Below, piece by piece: positions 1-10,460 of a DNA stretch of 64,000 nucleotides (position 1 is the first letter of the stretch; each line of letters starts with the position of its first letter). Made by a program: the position numbers and the translations under genes. The stretch is from assembly GCA_022478985.1 (NCBI GenBank), contig JAKSZP010002691.1:124001-188000 (forward strand), in the 5' to 3' direction. The notes beneath the pieces were generated by a model. It had not been told where the DNA came from and did no database searches. It saw only the letters and a list, made by a program, of their open reading frames with translations. Source of the DNA: Massospora cicadina. Its lineage: Eukaryota > Entomophthoromycota > Entomophthoromycetes > Entomophthorales > Entomophthoraceae.

Positions 1-577
1 TGTCTCTGGCATTCTGGCTTGCTTTCTGGATGCCCACGCATCCCAACTGGCAGGCCGGTCTAAACTTCTTCTGCTGTTTCCATGACAAAATCCAACGCCT
101 CTATGAAACTGCCACCACCGCTGTCAAGCATTTCGCTGAACTGGCAGATTTTTCCCCATTTACATACACCACAAGAGCCAATATTACAAAATTAGAATAA
201 CTTCCCAACGCCTGCGTCCAGGCTGAACACCATATTTCCAAAATCATAAATGCTTTGATCCAGGCCCAAATAGTCAATCTCAACAACTATCTACTCACCT
301 TGACCCTTATCCCGCAGATTCCCCAAGCCCTTACTCTCAGCATTGATCTGCTTCTACAATGCTGAACCTGATGATGATCCGTTCAATCCCCCTCCACCTC
401 CGCCAGGGTGGGATAAGCAGCTCACCGCTCTGCCACCTGGTAGGTAATTTTCTCATTTCGTTTTATGTCCTGCTGCTCAATAAGGGCAGTCGATTAATGT
501 TTTTTGGTTGGTTTAGTTTTGGATTTTCAGTTTTGGTATTGTCCATCCCCTTGTCAGCTTACCTCGGTTAAATTAAA
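1..577 (+). mobile_element. LS retroelement copy A, 3' part
   Basis: This is the 3' portion of the ORF1-only element LS, cut by the window edge. Codons 63-447 (one frameshift near 360, one stop near 197) encode the helical C-terminal domain of the LS protein, with the stretch AVKHFAELADF that also occurs in copy D at 44.2 kb on the other strand. The frame ends in a proline run followed by GWDKQLTALPPGR and a TAA at 445-447. The 3' UTR ends in a block (541-577) matching the other three LS copies, with the CTCGGTTAAAT tail variant shared with copy D. No endonuclease or RT coding is visible. Confidence 0.75.
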
Positions 578-1129
578 ACATGGCTGATGGTAGTGTCCTC
601 ATCAATTCCTAGGTCAGGCAAATTCCTGCACCTACAAATGGATTCAACTTGATCCACCAGTAGGGTGCAAACATGGGAGATAGGTCAGCTTCAGGTTATT
701 TGCATGGGTTGATCCACAAAATTTGCCATCAATACAGTTAAGGGCCCCTAATAGGCAGGATCCAATAACCTCAGGTAGGTAAGAGGCTCATGTATGGCCA
801 GATTAGTATCCCCACTAATATCTAACAAATAAACTTGTGGTATTTTACCTTGGACTCCAGAGTCCACTAGTATATGTGACTTTGGGGTATAACAACCCAG
901 TTATTGGAGTATAAGGCCTTCCCCTTCTGAGCTTCAGCACTGGAAGGAGGCAGCTTATTTTTTTTCGGAATAATGACTCAATATTTTAACCAGCTCTCAA
1001 ATGTTGGATCAGAACAAAAAACTTCTGGTTTTCATTTCCTTTTTCTTTTTAGGGGTGTCCTTAACTACCAACTTATGTGGTATCATAGGATAGAGAAGTA
1101 CAAATTCTTATCACTTATTTTGTTATGAA

Positions 1130-1340
1130 ATTTAATAAGGAATTGGGTCCAATCTAAGGTCAAGATTGTCATTCTCTAATACAACTGCTGGGGCCATCAC
1201 AACCAGAGATCCAAACTGAAGTGGCAGAGTGGCATAGGGACCCAAGTTTTGAGTCTGCTGGGACCCTGCCATCTTATAATCCATGGTTTGTTTTTGATCC
1301 AGTGCAACTTTTATCTTCTTCACCAGACAAAAGGAGATTA
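1130..1340 (-). pseudogene. GypD protease-like remnant
   Basis: A 63-codon open stretch aligns by eye with the region just after the active site in the other gypsy proteases of this window. The common pattern is a GAY- or GPY-type turn followed by LPLQFGSLV and APAVVL, as in GypF at 60.45 kb (LPLQFGSV) and GypE at 48.1 kb (LQFRSLVISAPAIVL). The catalytic Asp-Ser/Thr-Gly is not recognisable upstream. Downstream on the same strand, to 578, is a low-complexity pol linker with stops and no RT motifs. Confidence 0.5.
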
Positions 1341-1659
1341 AATTAACTAAAGACCCAGTATAACTATAGCTAGGATTTTCAGCTTATGTATAACTACTTA
1401 AACACAAGTAACCTCTGTGACAAAATGGGGGATTGATAATTGGAATTCCATGGCAAAAGTGATCCAGAATGGGCAACATAAAAAGAATTATGAATCTTCT
1501 ATTGGAATTTTTTAAGTTGGTGACATTCACCTCATCAGGTGGGGATAGGGTACAACACTAAATAGGGGAAATAACAGCGGCTAGGAAATTGAGGTGCAGG
1601 GTCATCATCTAAGGGTCCTCACGCCCTAAGCTGACTCCACTTTGCCCTCCTCATCAGCC

Positions 1660-2640
1660 ATTTTCTTTTGGAAAGTAACTTCTTGATGCCTGAAGTACAC
1701 ACAATAGGCGCAAGGGTCATAGCGAGGTTTTGGTTTCTGGGGCTGTCCTACGGCATATATGGGGCCTGACTCCCTTTTTTAGGTGCTTTTCTTTTCATGC
1801 TCACGCAACTCCATAATGAATTCCTAAATATCAAGTATGGACCTGTAAACCCTTTTAGCAATTTGGATGTATAGCATGAGGTTCAAGTTTTTTGAATGCA
1901 GAGAGGACAGTGGCGGTGACATCATCCAAGATAACCATATCACAAGAGGCCAGGGCTTGAGCTTCATGATAGAACTGCTTAGTGAACTCAATGTTAGTTT
2001 TTTCCACTTAAGGTGGATCCACATGAACGCCTTTTTGCGGTTTGATAGGGATAGGTAACTTACAAATTCTATGAAGAGGACATTCTTTAACTTCCTTAAA
2101 GTTGTACACTTTTTGAAGTAGGGTATCATGATTTATAAGCCTTACTATTGAGGCAGGTCTGCATGTGCTGACATTTCTGGTTATCTGTAGCGCCTTTCAT
2201 TTCATTTTCATAAACTTACAGGTAGGACTAGATGATTTCACCTCCAGGCACATATTTTTTCTTGAGAGTGGGTTTAAAAATATCCCACATATTCAGAAAG
2301 GACTTAAATACTTGATGAGGGTCTAGACAGCCTCAGTGGACTCTGTAGTTCCCTGGATGGTTAGAGGGGTGGTCTCTTCAAACTGCAGGCGCAATTCATT
2401 TATGTTATCCAGATTGTTGGAATAGCATTTATTGACATACTCAAGTAGCACTTTGGTTCCTAAGAGGCAGTGGAGATGTTCAATATTGGCAGCCTGGATC
2501 ACTTTTTGGCAGTCAGCAAAAAAAACTTGACTGTATAAGTAGGTCAGGGTCAGGTCCTCATAAAGGGACTTTTCTTTAATATCCATCCATTCCTCCCAAT
2601 CCACTTCTAGCAACTGCATTTTAAGGGCGCCGATGTGAAA
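1660..2640 (-). pseudogene. GypD gag remnant
   Basis: The longest open stretch is 2619-2323, starting MQLLEVDWEEWMDIKEK. Around 2030-1880 a second stretch reads IEFTKQFYHEAQALAS. It matches the capsid-like segment of the GypF gag (LLEFAKCFLAEAHVL near 59300) and the GypA-1 gag (SPIEFANCLYV near 6110). A knuckle near 1722-1681 reads CAYC, four residues, H, four residues, then F where the last Cys belongs. That leaves three of the four CCHC zinc ligands. Several frames are needed, so the gene is dead. The assignment rests on the shared capsid motif and the knuckle. Confidence 0.55.
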
Positions 2641-2991
2641 TCATAACTTTCATTAGATGGTGGTTCACTACTCAAATCCTTTTCTCCTCCATTGCAGTAG
2701 GAGTAAGGTTGCAGAGCAGAACTTTATAACGATTTGTCTTCAACAGGTACCATCAGAAGGTAATTGGCAGGAGCACCAGTGCTGAGTTTTGTCTATCTTT
2801 GAAGGCTGAGTTTTTTGAAGGCTATGCAATTATTAGTTGCTAATAGTCCAGCGTAATCACCTAGCGGGATTTTTACATCCCTATGTCGATCTCTTAGCAG
2901 TTTCTTTGTAACCAAGGTGAATCATTTTTACTTTAAACAGGCAGATCACTAGTATTTAATAGGTAAAAATTTAAGTAAAATTGAAGATTCT

Positions 2992-3554
2992 TGGCAGGAT
3001 TTGAGATTAAAATAACATTAAAAGTCCCCATTTCCAAATTGAGCCACAGTGAATTGAGTCTTAAGCCTATTCAAATAAAGGCTTATCTTGATGTAACCAA
3101 TCCCAAACTCAATCAGGAATCCACATGCGTTCAAGGATCAATGGAGATGACTTTAGGAGTCTTATCAGTACTTCCTGAGTCACATTATATGGAGTTTCCA
3201 CTGATACAGTCAGTAGGGGTGACGAAGTACAATGAGAGTGCCAAACAGGCAGTCAATTCAGAAGGCCATGAAAGTTCTTGAATGGATGGGGCCACAAAGA
3301 TCCTTGAGGCATCGTGTCCCTTTGCTCCCTATAAATATTGACACGCATTTTAATCTAATACAGTATTCAGTACTCAATCCATTCTTCCGATTTCTTTTTG
3401 ACCTCCTCTCTCATAATTGGCTCAGTGTTTGGCTCAAACTTAAAGTTTATTAAGTTCTGAAGTTCAAATCCTGGTGTTACCAATTTTTTATAATTTTCAG
3501 CTTTGAGCCCACCTTCAGACCTCGGCAACAGTCCAAAGAACTGCAACGCTGACA
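2992..3554 (+). repeat. GypA-1 5' LTR
   Basis: The LTR starts TGGCAGGATTTGAGAT, a decayed TGTCAG, and ends CTGACA. A TATA-like CCTATAAATATTG lies near 3330 and is conserved in the GypA-2 LTRs. The first 290 bases hold an open frame (2991-3281) that corresponds to the C-terminal extension of pol encoded in U3 of this family. It is about 150 bp longer than the GypA-2 LTR, so the two are subfamilies. Bases about 3252-3406 are missing from the partner LTR at the LINE insertion site. Confidence 0.8.
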
Positions 3555-3559
3555 AAACG

Positions 3560-3577
3560 TGGTGCTCACTACAGTGG
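3560..3577 (+). promoter_or_regulatory. Primer-binding site, GypA-1
   Basis: TGGTGCTCACTACAGTGG lies 5 bases after the LTR end. TGG complements the CCA end of a tRNA primer. The same sequence, with one or two changes, follows the 5' LTRs of GypA-2, GypB, GypE and GypF. The primer tRNA would end GTAGTGAGCACCA. I cannot name it. Confidence 0.75.
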
Positions 3578-3599
3578 GGCTCAGAGCTGTCCTAAGTGA

Positions 3600-4301
3600 A
3601 AACGTCTATCACAGACAATGGAGAATACTAGCAGTCCTGAAAATCAATCTGCTGATCAGTCGAGAAGCATTGCTCAATGAATTAGTACCTCACGATATGA
3701 AGTACCCCCTTGCAGCCTGAGAGGTTAGAATTCCAGGCCACGTTCCACTTCCCCCTTCCCTCAGTTGATGGAAGTCAGTACCAACTTCAATACAAGAACC
3801 TTAATGATGTTGTCCAACAATTAGTAAATAGCATCTACTCCATGAGTGCTCACTACACCCACTTTCATGCCTCTTCCGTTCCCTCTACCATGTGAACCTC
3901 ATTGTCTTGGCCCAGCTTCCAGCAGGAGAACTTGCCCTGGGTTCCAAATGCTACTTTTGCAACATTGTTCACCCATCTATCCATCATTTACTTTAACTAG
4001 TTGGGTTGCACCATCAGGAGGTCTCCTGACAACTGAGGCTCACCCAGGCCCTGCACACTCACATCATTGATTTCTACAACGCAGCCTCCTCCTTTGTCCA
4101 TGACAACTGTGAGGCCATTATTAATAATTGACGGTTGATCAAAAAGGCCTTAGATCAAATTGTGGTGTTAGATAGTGGGATCTCTGGCTATCTTGAGGAC
4201 CAGCTGCGTTGGAACATCTAACTTCTTGAGTCAACTTGGAATCAGAACCTCCTTCTAGTTGAGGATCTGGTTTGGACCCTGGAATAACACTATCATGAAC
4301 T
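3600..4301 (+). pseudogene. GypA-1 gag, N-terminal part
   Basis: The open stretch 3710-3895 starts QPERLEFQATFHFPLPS and continues SQYQLQYKNLNDVVQQLVN. GypA-2 has the same segment at about 30390-30230 on the minus strand. This is the N-terminal part of gag, before the collagen-like linker. Frameshifts and stops follow, with a Trp/Leu-rich helical stretch up to 4296 where the solo LTR begins. No function beyond structural gag can be inferred. Confidence 0.65.
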
Positions 4302-5193
4302 TGTTAGGAGAGTGTCTGTAACTCTCTTGTTCCCTGAGAGGTGATTCGGGTTGCAAACCCACACCGCCAGGGAACTAGCTGTTAAGAGAATGGGGAACAG
4401 GGCACCTCATATGGTGCCAGAACAGAAGGGACCTAAGGCAAGGGTGTACAATGCGGTATACAATAAAAGATAAGCGAGAAACAACAAAACTTGGGTGGAC
4501 CCCAAAGGGAAGTCCATAACTAAATGTAAATCAGTGCTAGGTGGCTTGGGTGCCTCGATTTGGAGCGACCAGGGCAGCCCAACGGTGCACCCAAAACTTT
4601 AGTTTATTTGTGATATAATGTAATGGCCAACGTTGTTGCTACATCCTCAAAGAGGTCCGCACACAGGTTCACCCAAGGAACCATAATTGAAACGTAAGAA
4701 AACGGGAGAGTTTATTGTGAAAAGTTGACCAACAAGGAATGTTGGTCACAAACAAACATACTTAAACATTGTCAGGGTAATTTTGGGTCTGCAAAAGTGG
4801 TCCTAAGCACTGATGCACCAATAGGAGCACGCTTTCATCTAAATTTGTAGTATACACTGAAACTGACTTTAAACAAGTAATTGATTGAAGTTGTAACCTA
4901 CCTGAACGCGTGATTTTGTAAATGGAACAGGTTTCAAACCCCTATTCCCCAATCAACAAATAGTACCATCATTGTCAATTAAAACGCTTGTCCGTTTTAA
5001 CTCCTGATCTGATACAAGGGTCTGGGCGTTTTGCACCACACTAATTCCTACCTGGGCATATTTAGCTTGTACCCACCGTTGGTCCAAGGTGTTCTTGAGT
5101 TCAGGGAGGGCCTGAAGTTTCACCCTCTGGACCTCCTGCCGCCCAGCCTTATCCTTGGGGTTGTTCCTAATATCAGATCATTTAGCCATAACA
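4302..5193 (-). repeat. Solo GypC LTR (copy R1)
   Basis: This 892-bp block aligns end to end with the three other GypC LTRs at 23572-24461, 34496-35380 and 36010-36900, all close to 890 bp. On the plus strand it starts TGTTAGGAGAGTGTCTGTAA and ends ATAACA, so it is oriented like the minus-strand GypC element. It is flanked by GAACT (4297-4301) and GAGCT (5194-5198), a 5-bp target duplication with one change. The uninterrupted GypA-2 gag has GAGCT at the matching place. No internal GypC sequence remains, so it is a solo LTR. Confidence 0.85.
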
Positions 5194-5198
5194 GAGCT

Positions 5199-6510
5199 AG
5201 CCTCTCGTGACTACTCCCTCAGGAATGAAGGTCCTAAAGGGCCTAGGGGGCCTGAAGGCCCAAAGGGCGTGAGGGACCCAAAGAACCTGATGGTCCCCAT
5301 GGACCTCAAGGGCTCCTCAGGTCCCGATGCACCCACTACTGATGGCCCTGAAAACCCATGGTAGAAGGATGTGATAAAAGCCTTGGCTACATTATGCAAT
5401 CAAATTCAGAATGTAGCTTAGGGGTGCAAACTCCAAGTGGATGGAGTCCCCCTTGACCTTGGGTCTCCATTGAGGAACTGTAAGATGAATGGACAGTTTC
5501 AGTGCCTTCACCAAGCTTACTGATAGTCACATCTCTCTGCTCAAACAAACTTGCTAAGGGTTTTAAGCCTGTTTAGCCTCCCTCAAGGGCCAGTTTCACC
5601 TTCAGGTCACCAACATTCAATCCCTAAAAGAGCAGGTTGAACATAAGGCTTCTGTTTCTTCCTTCAACCAAAACTAGGATGATATCCAAGAGGACCTTGA
5701 GGGCCTATGGCAACGGCTAAACTAGAAGGCGTCCTGTGATTATGCGGAGACTGAGATCTCTGAGCCAGTGCCCATCCCTGGTGTTAACACCCTCTCCACT
5801 CCTCTAGTAACTAACTTTAAATCTAGTTAAAAATAAAGGTTCACCCCCGGCCAGGAAAGCATTTCTCCCTTCCTGTATGCATATGAAAGTTCCATGGAGG
5901 AGGCCACCGAATGGCAGAAGGTAAAGCATATCCACTCCTGCCTTGATAGCGCCTCCCAGGATATTTTGACCCCCCATTTAAAGGAGTGCAACACCTGGGA
6001 ACAGGTCCGTACAGACTTAATCCAAGAGTTCAGCAGCAATCAAACCCTATTCAACCATAAACAAGAATTCATGGGTATTTGCCTGAATAAATGGGAAAGC
6101 CCCATAGAGTTTGCCAACTGTCTTTATGTCTGAGCACAACCCTTAGTCATTACCAATCATATCACCCTGTATGATGCTATTACTGCTGTCATCTCCACAT
6201 TGGGATCCTACCCTGAGGTTCAAATGTAAAATGATTGGTCAGAAGAATGAGTTTACCTTTATCTAAGAAATCAAGAAAGCACTTAATGAGATCCCTGCAT
6301 TGACTCTACCCTTTAAGGCTACATTTACAGGTCCCTCTAACCGCCCTAGGGCCCATGTGGTTGAAAACTAGTAGAATCCTCGACCTCGATGCACCTACTG
6401 TAATGGTTTCAGACACAGTACCAAGAGCTGCTGGAAACGACTTGCCAAGGAGGTGGGAAAAGGGCCGTCAGTATGAAGGACGAGGCGCTCCATGCTGACA
6501 TCCCTACCCC
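5199..6510 (+). pseudogene. GypA-1 gag, linker, capsid and nucleocapsid part
   Basis: After the solo LTR the gag frame resumes. Bases 5230-5330 encode a collagen-like Gly-Pro-X run (GPKGPRGPEGPKG, continued in a second frame as GPKEPDGPHGPQG). The capsid part at 5894-6133 contains LKECNTWEQVRTDLIQEFSS and SPIEFANCLY. A zinc knuckle at 6390-6431 reads CTYC, four residues, H, four residues, C. It is intact here, while GypA-2 has lost its second Cys. Stops interrupt the gene at several points. The knuckle would bind RNA in the particle. Confidence 0.75.
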
Positions 6511-7170
6511 GCCTTAAGAATTCTCCATAACCTTGAACAAACCTGGAGCTATTGTACCTGGAGAAGAAGTTTTGGTATCCAATGATAATAAAAAATTGAT
6601 ACTGCTTATTTCTTCTTCTGATGACTCTCCCATCTTTATCATGCTACTGCCCAAGCTCAGAAGTCTGGTTAACTATGTTGCAATTCAACCTCATTATCCC
6701 AGTCCTTGCCATAGTCGGCAGTGGCTCCCCTATGAACGTCATATTATCCAAGTTACTATAGCGCATAAATATTGCTCCAGATTTGCCACATTATATGGAT
6801 TATGGCACAGCTGGCCCACAATGCATCCAATCTATAGGGGCCTATTCCTCTCTAGTATGTATGGTTTGAAAAGCTTGCTGTAAACACCCCTGTTGTCACA
6901 CTATATAAACATATCTATGACATGCTACCTGGGACTCAGTTCCTTCAGGACTATTCAGTAGTACTCCATTATGATGGTGTCTTTCTATCCCTACTAGGGC
7001 ATTTGGTCTCTCTGATCTTCAAAATCTCTAATGACTCTAAGACAGAGGTCAAAGCCTGAGCCTGTTTACTGGAGTAAGAAGGCCAAATTGATCAGCTCCA
7101 ATATCATATAAGAAGCCCTTGAGTCCGATTGACCCCTCCTGCTGTTAGAAAGAGCATACCAATCTACTTA
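6511..7170 (+). pseudogene. GypA-1 protease and gag-pol linker
   Basis: This region matches GypA-2 at 28500-28100. SSSDDSPIF is shared, followed by VLAIVGSGSPMN, where the catalytic Asp of a retroviral-type aspartic protease is replaced by Gly. Downstream is the YGTAGP-like turn (MDYGTAGPQ) and an IGAYSSL segment typical of this family. The reading frame shifts several times. At 7171-7175 the sequence CCTAG is the target site of the GypB insertion, and pol continues at 16194. Confidence 0.65.
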
Positions 7171-7175
7171 CCTAG

Positions 7176-8354
7176 TGTCAGACATTTGACCTCACAGCTT
7201 CAATAAAAGAATGATGTGGGTTGAAAAGGGAACACGCGGGAAAATGTCAGACATATATAGGTTTCTAATGATAATAAGGGCGATATAGATGATACAAATG
7301 ACTTTATCAACCAAAAGACCCTGGCTGATTCTTGGTGGAACCCCGCAAATTGAGGTAACAATATTATGAATACTAAGAGGACAATTAGCATGAAGTTGGG
7401 TAGTTGAATCGCCCCAACTATGTGAGTGTACTTGGGGAGACAATTGGCGGTTTCTCCCCCTGCAACTTCCAATTTTCTTCAAACACCTAAGCGGGGACCA
7501 CCCCTTTTATAGGCGTGATGGAAACCCTCTAAAGTAAAATAATTTTATCAGATGGGGATTAGCTGAAGTTTATCAAATTGTTACCTCACGGGTATGTCTT
7601 GCCAAACAATATCTCCTCATCTATTTCGATTTATTTGAGGTACGCTGACCAGGGGACGGACAGTACTGATCACAACACTCAAAACGACAAAACAAAATAC
7701 TAACCAGGTGGGAAGCAGAAACTGCTTAACCCACCATGGCAGAGGGTGAGGAGGGGTCGGGGGGTTGGTTTTCAGAAAGACCCACCTCGATCAAGGGGTG
7801 TTGGTTACAGTACCGGATCAGAGCAGAGAGCCAGGGCGTTGGGGCATCTGCATAGTGGGGGCTGAGGTCAGCGTAGTAGGAGTTTTCCACTTCTGCATCA
7901 AGATAATGATGGTAAAGTGTTTCAATAAAAGCTGCGAGGAGAACTTCAGCTTCTTTGCGGGCTTCAGGAAGTTGGGTGAAAAGGGAGATACTGTGGCGGG
8001 TGATTTTGACTGAGGGAATATCTCCTCATCTATTGTTTAGCCAAAGTGAAGCGAGTTTTCTGAGCTTTGATAGGCCACTTTTGCATATTATCAAATATAG
8101 ACAGTAACAAGCCGTTTTTTAAGCTAGCATTGAATTCACATTGACCCTCAATGCAGTTTAGATACTGACTGGTTTGATATTGAGAGGGTTCATTTTGTTT
8201 AATATCACCCATGGGACTCAATAAACTTATTAAAAACTGCAACTTTCTAAATTTTAAGTTTGTTTATTTTATTATTTTCTGGATACCCTCCCACATTTGT
8301 TGGAGTTTAGGCCTCAATAGTACCAGAGAACTTGGAAAGATTCTTCTTCCAACA
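7176..8354 (+). repeat. GypB 5' LTR, interrupted by LS copy B
   Basis: It aligns with the 3' LTR at 15429-16188 along its length except for the LS insert at 7625-8016 and its duplicated target. A TATA-like CTTTTATAGG lies near 7504, and a CTCAATAAAC polyadenylation-type signal near 8217. The two LTRs differ at many positions by eye, so the insertion is not recent. Confidence 0.88.
7625..8016 (-). mobile_element. LS retroelement copy B, 5' truncated
   Basis: This 392-bp minus-strand fragment matches the last 400 bp of LS copy C (13110-13527), ending on its own strand in CCTCAAATAAATCGAA. It is flanked by a 17-bp direct repeat, AATATCTCCTCATCTAT, at 7608-7624 and 8017-8033. The unoccupied version of that site is visible once, uninterrupted, in the other GypB LTR near 15859. 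The 5' truncation, A-rich 3' end and long target duplication are those of target-primed reverse transcription. It lacks the 29-bp internal duplication seen in copy C. Confidence 0.9.
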
Positions 8355-8356
8355 AG

Positions 8357-8374
8357 TGGTGCTCACTACAGGGG
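8357..8374 (+). promoter_or_regulatory. Primer-binding site, GypB
   Basis: TGGTGCTCACTACAGGGG lies two bases after the 5' LTR end. It is identical over 13 bases to the sites of GypA-1, GypE and GypF. Confidence 0.8.
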
Positions 8375-8398
8375 TAGTACACCACAATAATTTATCAA

Positions 8399-9590
8399 AA
8401 TGGAGGGTGTTGGGGTGAATAACCCTTGTAACCTCCCCTCTGCTGTTAACCCCCAGCTATCTGCCTTTGAACAACAACTAGAAAGCGCTTTATCAAGTCT
8501 TAAAAAGCTCGAACAACGGCCATTCAAATGTCCCTTGAAGGATAAGTTCACCCCTGGTGAGGGTACTATTACTTAGTTTTTATAAGTTTATGAAGCAGCC
8601 ATGGAAGGGGTGAATGACCACCAGAAGATCAAGAACACCCTTCATCGTTTAAGTCGCTTGGCCCTAGAACTGATGGTCCCTTGTATGGATACTCTACACA
8701 CCTGGCCGAGGTTAAAGAAGCTCTTATAGCGGAATTTGGATCCAAACAGAGTTTAACTTGGGAAAAACAGGCCTTTTTGCGCTTTAGTATGTATGAAGGT
8801 GAACGGATTACTGCCTTTGCTGTGCGATTCTATCTTGTTGCTCAGAGATTATCAGTATCTAACATGTAAAACCTTGATAATGCCATCGCAGCTATGCTAT
8901 CTGGGTTAGCTTCCCAATCTTCTTTAGCTCAGCTTATCATTCCATAAAGTGAACTTTTAAAAACGTCCTTGACATAAAAGAGGCCTTGTTAGATGTTGCT
9001 AATTTGTATGCCTGTGCAATAAACAACGAAGCTGTGATGAATTCCCAGGTTTGGATTATTGAGTAGTGCACAAAGGAAGCCCCAATGCAGAAGGCTATGT
9101 TGACTCCTATGCGGATTACTACTCTGAGCCCAACATTGGTGGTGCAGCTCAGACAAGAACTTCCTTCGCCCAGACAACCTGAGGTTCACAATCCAGTAAA
9201 TCATAATGCATCATCATCAATAGGGCAACGCTCCTGGCCCTCACCTGCCACCACGATCATCTTGTGCCATCTAACAAACCTCTTTAAGTGGTTCAAAAGC
9301 CTGCTCCTAAGCCTAAACCCCTTTCTCAGGTGACATTCACTAACACCAACATTGGGTTTAAGGAATAGGTTGCTAACGCTAAACAACCTGTTTCCCCAAG
9401 GCTTAGAGCCACTGATTAACCCAAATCTGGCGAAGTTAAAGCATCCACCTCAACGGTGCTATCTCTTCCAGCCAACACTAATCCAAAACCTGTAGATATG
9501 AGGAAACCCAAACCTCTCCCTTTGGTGACAGTTGCTCCCAAAAATCATGGCTCAAGGACAAGGCTGCTCAAGCTAAGCCGCCTTCTCCTC
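8399..9590 (+). pseudogene. GypB gag
   Basis: Coding starts near 8399 (MEGVGVNNPCNLPSAV) and shows a coiled-coil-like stretch FEQQLESALSSLKKLEQ near 8470. The capsid-like part at about 8590-8940 includes VYEAAMEGVNDHQKIKNTL, VKEALIAEFGSKQSLTWEKQ and a segment FAVRFYLVAQRL that aligns with the IEFA-type motif of the other gags. At least three stops or frame changes occur (near 8576, 8690 and 8868). No CCHC knuckle is recognisable after it, unlike GypA, GypE and GypF. Structural gag function is inferred from position and capsid similarity. Confidence 0.65.
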
Positions 9591-9592
9591 CA

Positions 9593-9961
9593 GTGAACAT
9601 CGCTGTGGATGGGTCCTCAGCTACTAAGGTTATGGCCTCCACCACCGACTGCTCTTCTAGCGGTCACCTAATGTATGTGGACAACCCTTTATATGGCGAG
9701 TCTGAAGGGGATTATGAGGACGTTGGCTATTATGTTCTAGGAGCCCCTGTTGAAGTGGGTATACCGGATCAGCTGAACCCTGAAAGAGTAGATAAAGCCC
9801 TGATCCCTCAAAATACCTACCTTAATCAAGTGCTGGGGTGCCCTGAGGTTATTGATACCTCTACCGATTGTGACCAGGTTATTGCTTCGCTGATCAGACA
9901 AATTAATCATGTTCACACCTTACAATCCATTAAAGATAACTATCCTGAGACAGCTATATAG
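9593..9961 (+). pseudogene. GypB gag-protease linker, 122 codons open
   Basis: This is one of the longer intact stretches of GypB. It is acidic (GESEGDYEDVGYYVLGAP) with a C-terminal part that looks helical. It lies between gag and protease and probably belongs to the same polyprotein. I recognise no domain. It has no clear counterpart in GypE or GypF. Confidence 0.5.
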
Positions 9962-10049
9962 CTTGCCTCTACTCTCCGTCTTAAGGAAGTACTAGCTTTC
10001 CCCCTAATTTTGGTGGGACCATAACTAAGGTAGATTCATTATTTAAAAA

Positions 10050-10460
10050 GTCTAGGTTCAGGCTATATTGGATACTGGATCTCTCATGAACGTTCTCTCT
10101 TCCAAGTTGATCAAGAAGATTAAGATGGCTCCTGATCTTGAATGTATGCAGGAGTTTGGAACAGCGGGTCCCAACAACACCCGTGCTATTGGAGCCTATT
10201 CCTCATTGCCTATTAGAATTGGAATGCTCATATTGTCAGCTCCTTCTGTGGCCTTAGATAATAATGCTTATTATACGCTTATTGGCACACAGTTTATGAT
10301 TGAGTATGATGGTATAATCAACATGAAACAGGGTTACCTCTCCCTAATCAGTTATGAAGTTCCTCTATTCTTCACCAATGAAGAACCCCATAAAGAATAC
10401 TCCTGCATAGTTGAATACCCGTCCTCTGCTTTAACGTTATTCTACATGACCTCTGGATGA
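10050..10460 (+). pseudogene. GypB retroviral-type aspartic protease
   Basis: The active site DTGS is intact at 10071-10082, within the context VQAILDTGSLMNVLSSKL. Then follow FGTAGPNNTRAIGAYSSLP and a hydrophobic block LILSAPSVALDNNAYYTLIG, the counterpart of the ILG-type flap-side segment. The frame stays open to 10460, the best preserved domain of GypB. Such proteases cleave the gag-pol polyprotein in the particle. It joins gag by a frame change near 10050. Confidence 0.75.

Larger units (their letters stand above)
578..2991 (-). mobile_element. GypD: Ty3/gypsy remnant without recognisable LTRs
   Basis: This is a decayed gypsy element read on the minus strand. In order from its 5' side it shows a gag-like part (about 2640-1660), a zinc knuckle, a protease-like part (about 1340-1130) and a pol linker running to 578, where LS copy A abuts it. 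The protease-like block resembles those of GypE and GypF more than that of GypA. Its RT, RNase H and integrase are absent from this side. The GypA-1 element begins at 2992 and probably sits in the 5' region of GypD. Whether 22630-23571 holds the rest of GypD is open. Confidence 0.6.

Noticed and set aside
2659..2674. Sequence TGGTGGTTCACTACTC resembling the shared primer-binding site.
   Set aside because: It is on the plus strand, while GypD is on the minus strand, and no LTR end lies before it.
5155..5364. A collagen-like host gene.
   Set aside because: The stretch lies between recognisable parts of the GypA-1 gag, begins inside the solo LTR, and has a homologue at the same gag position in GypA-2.
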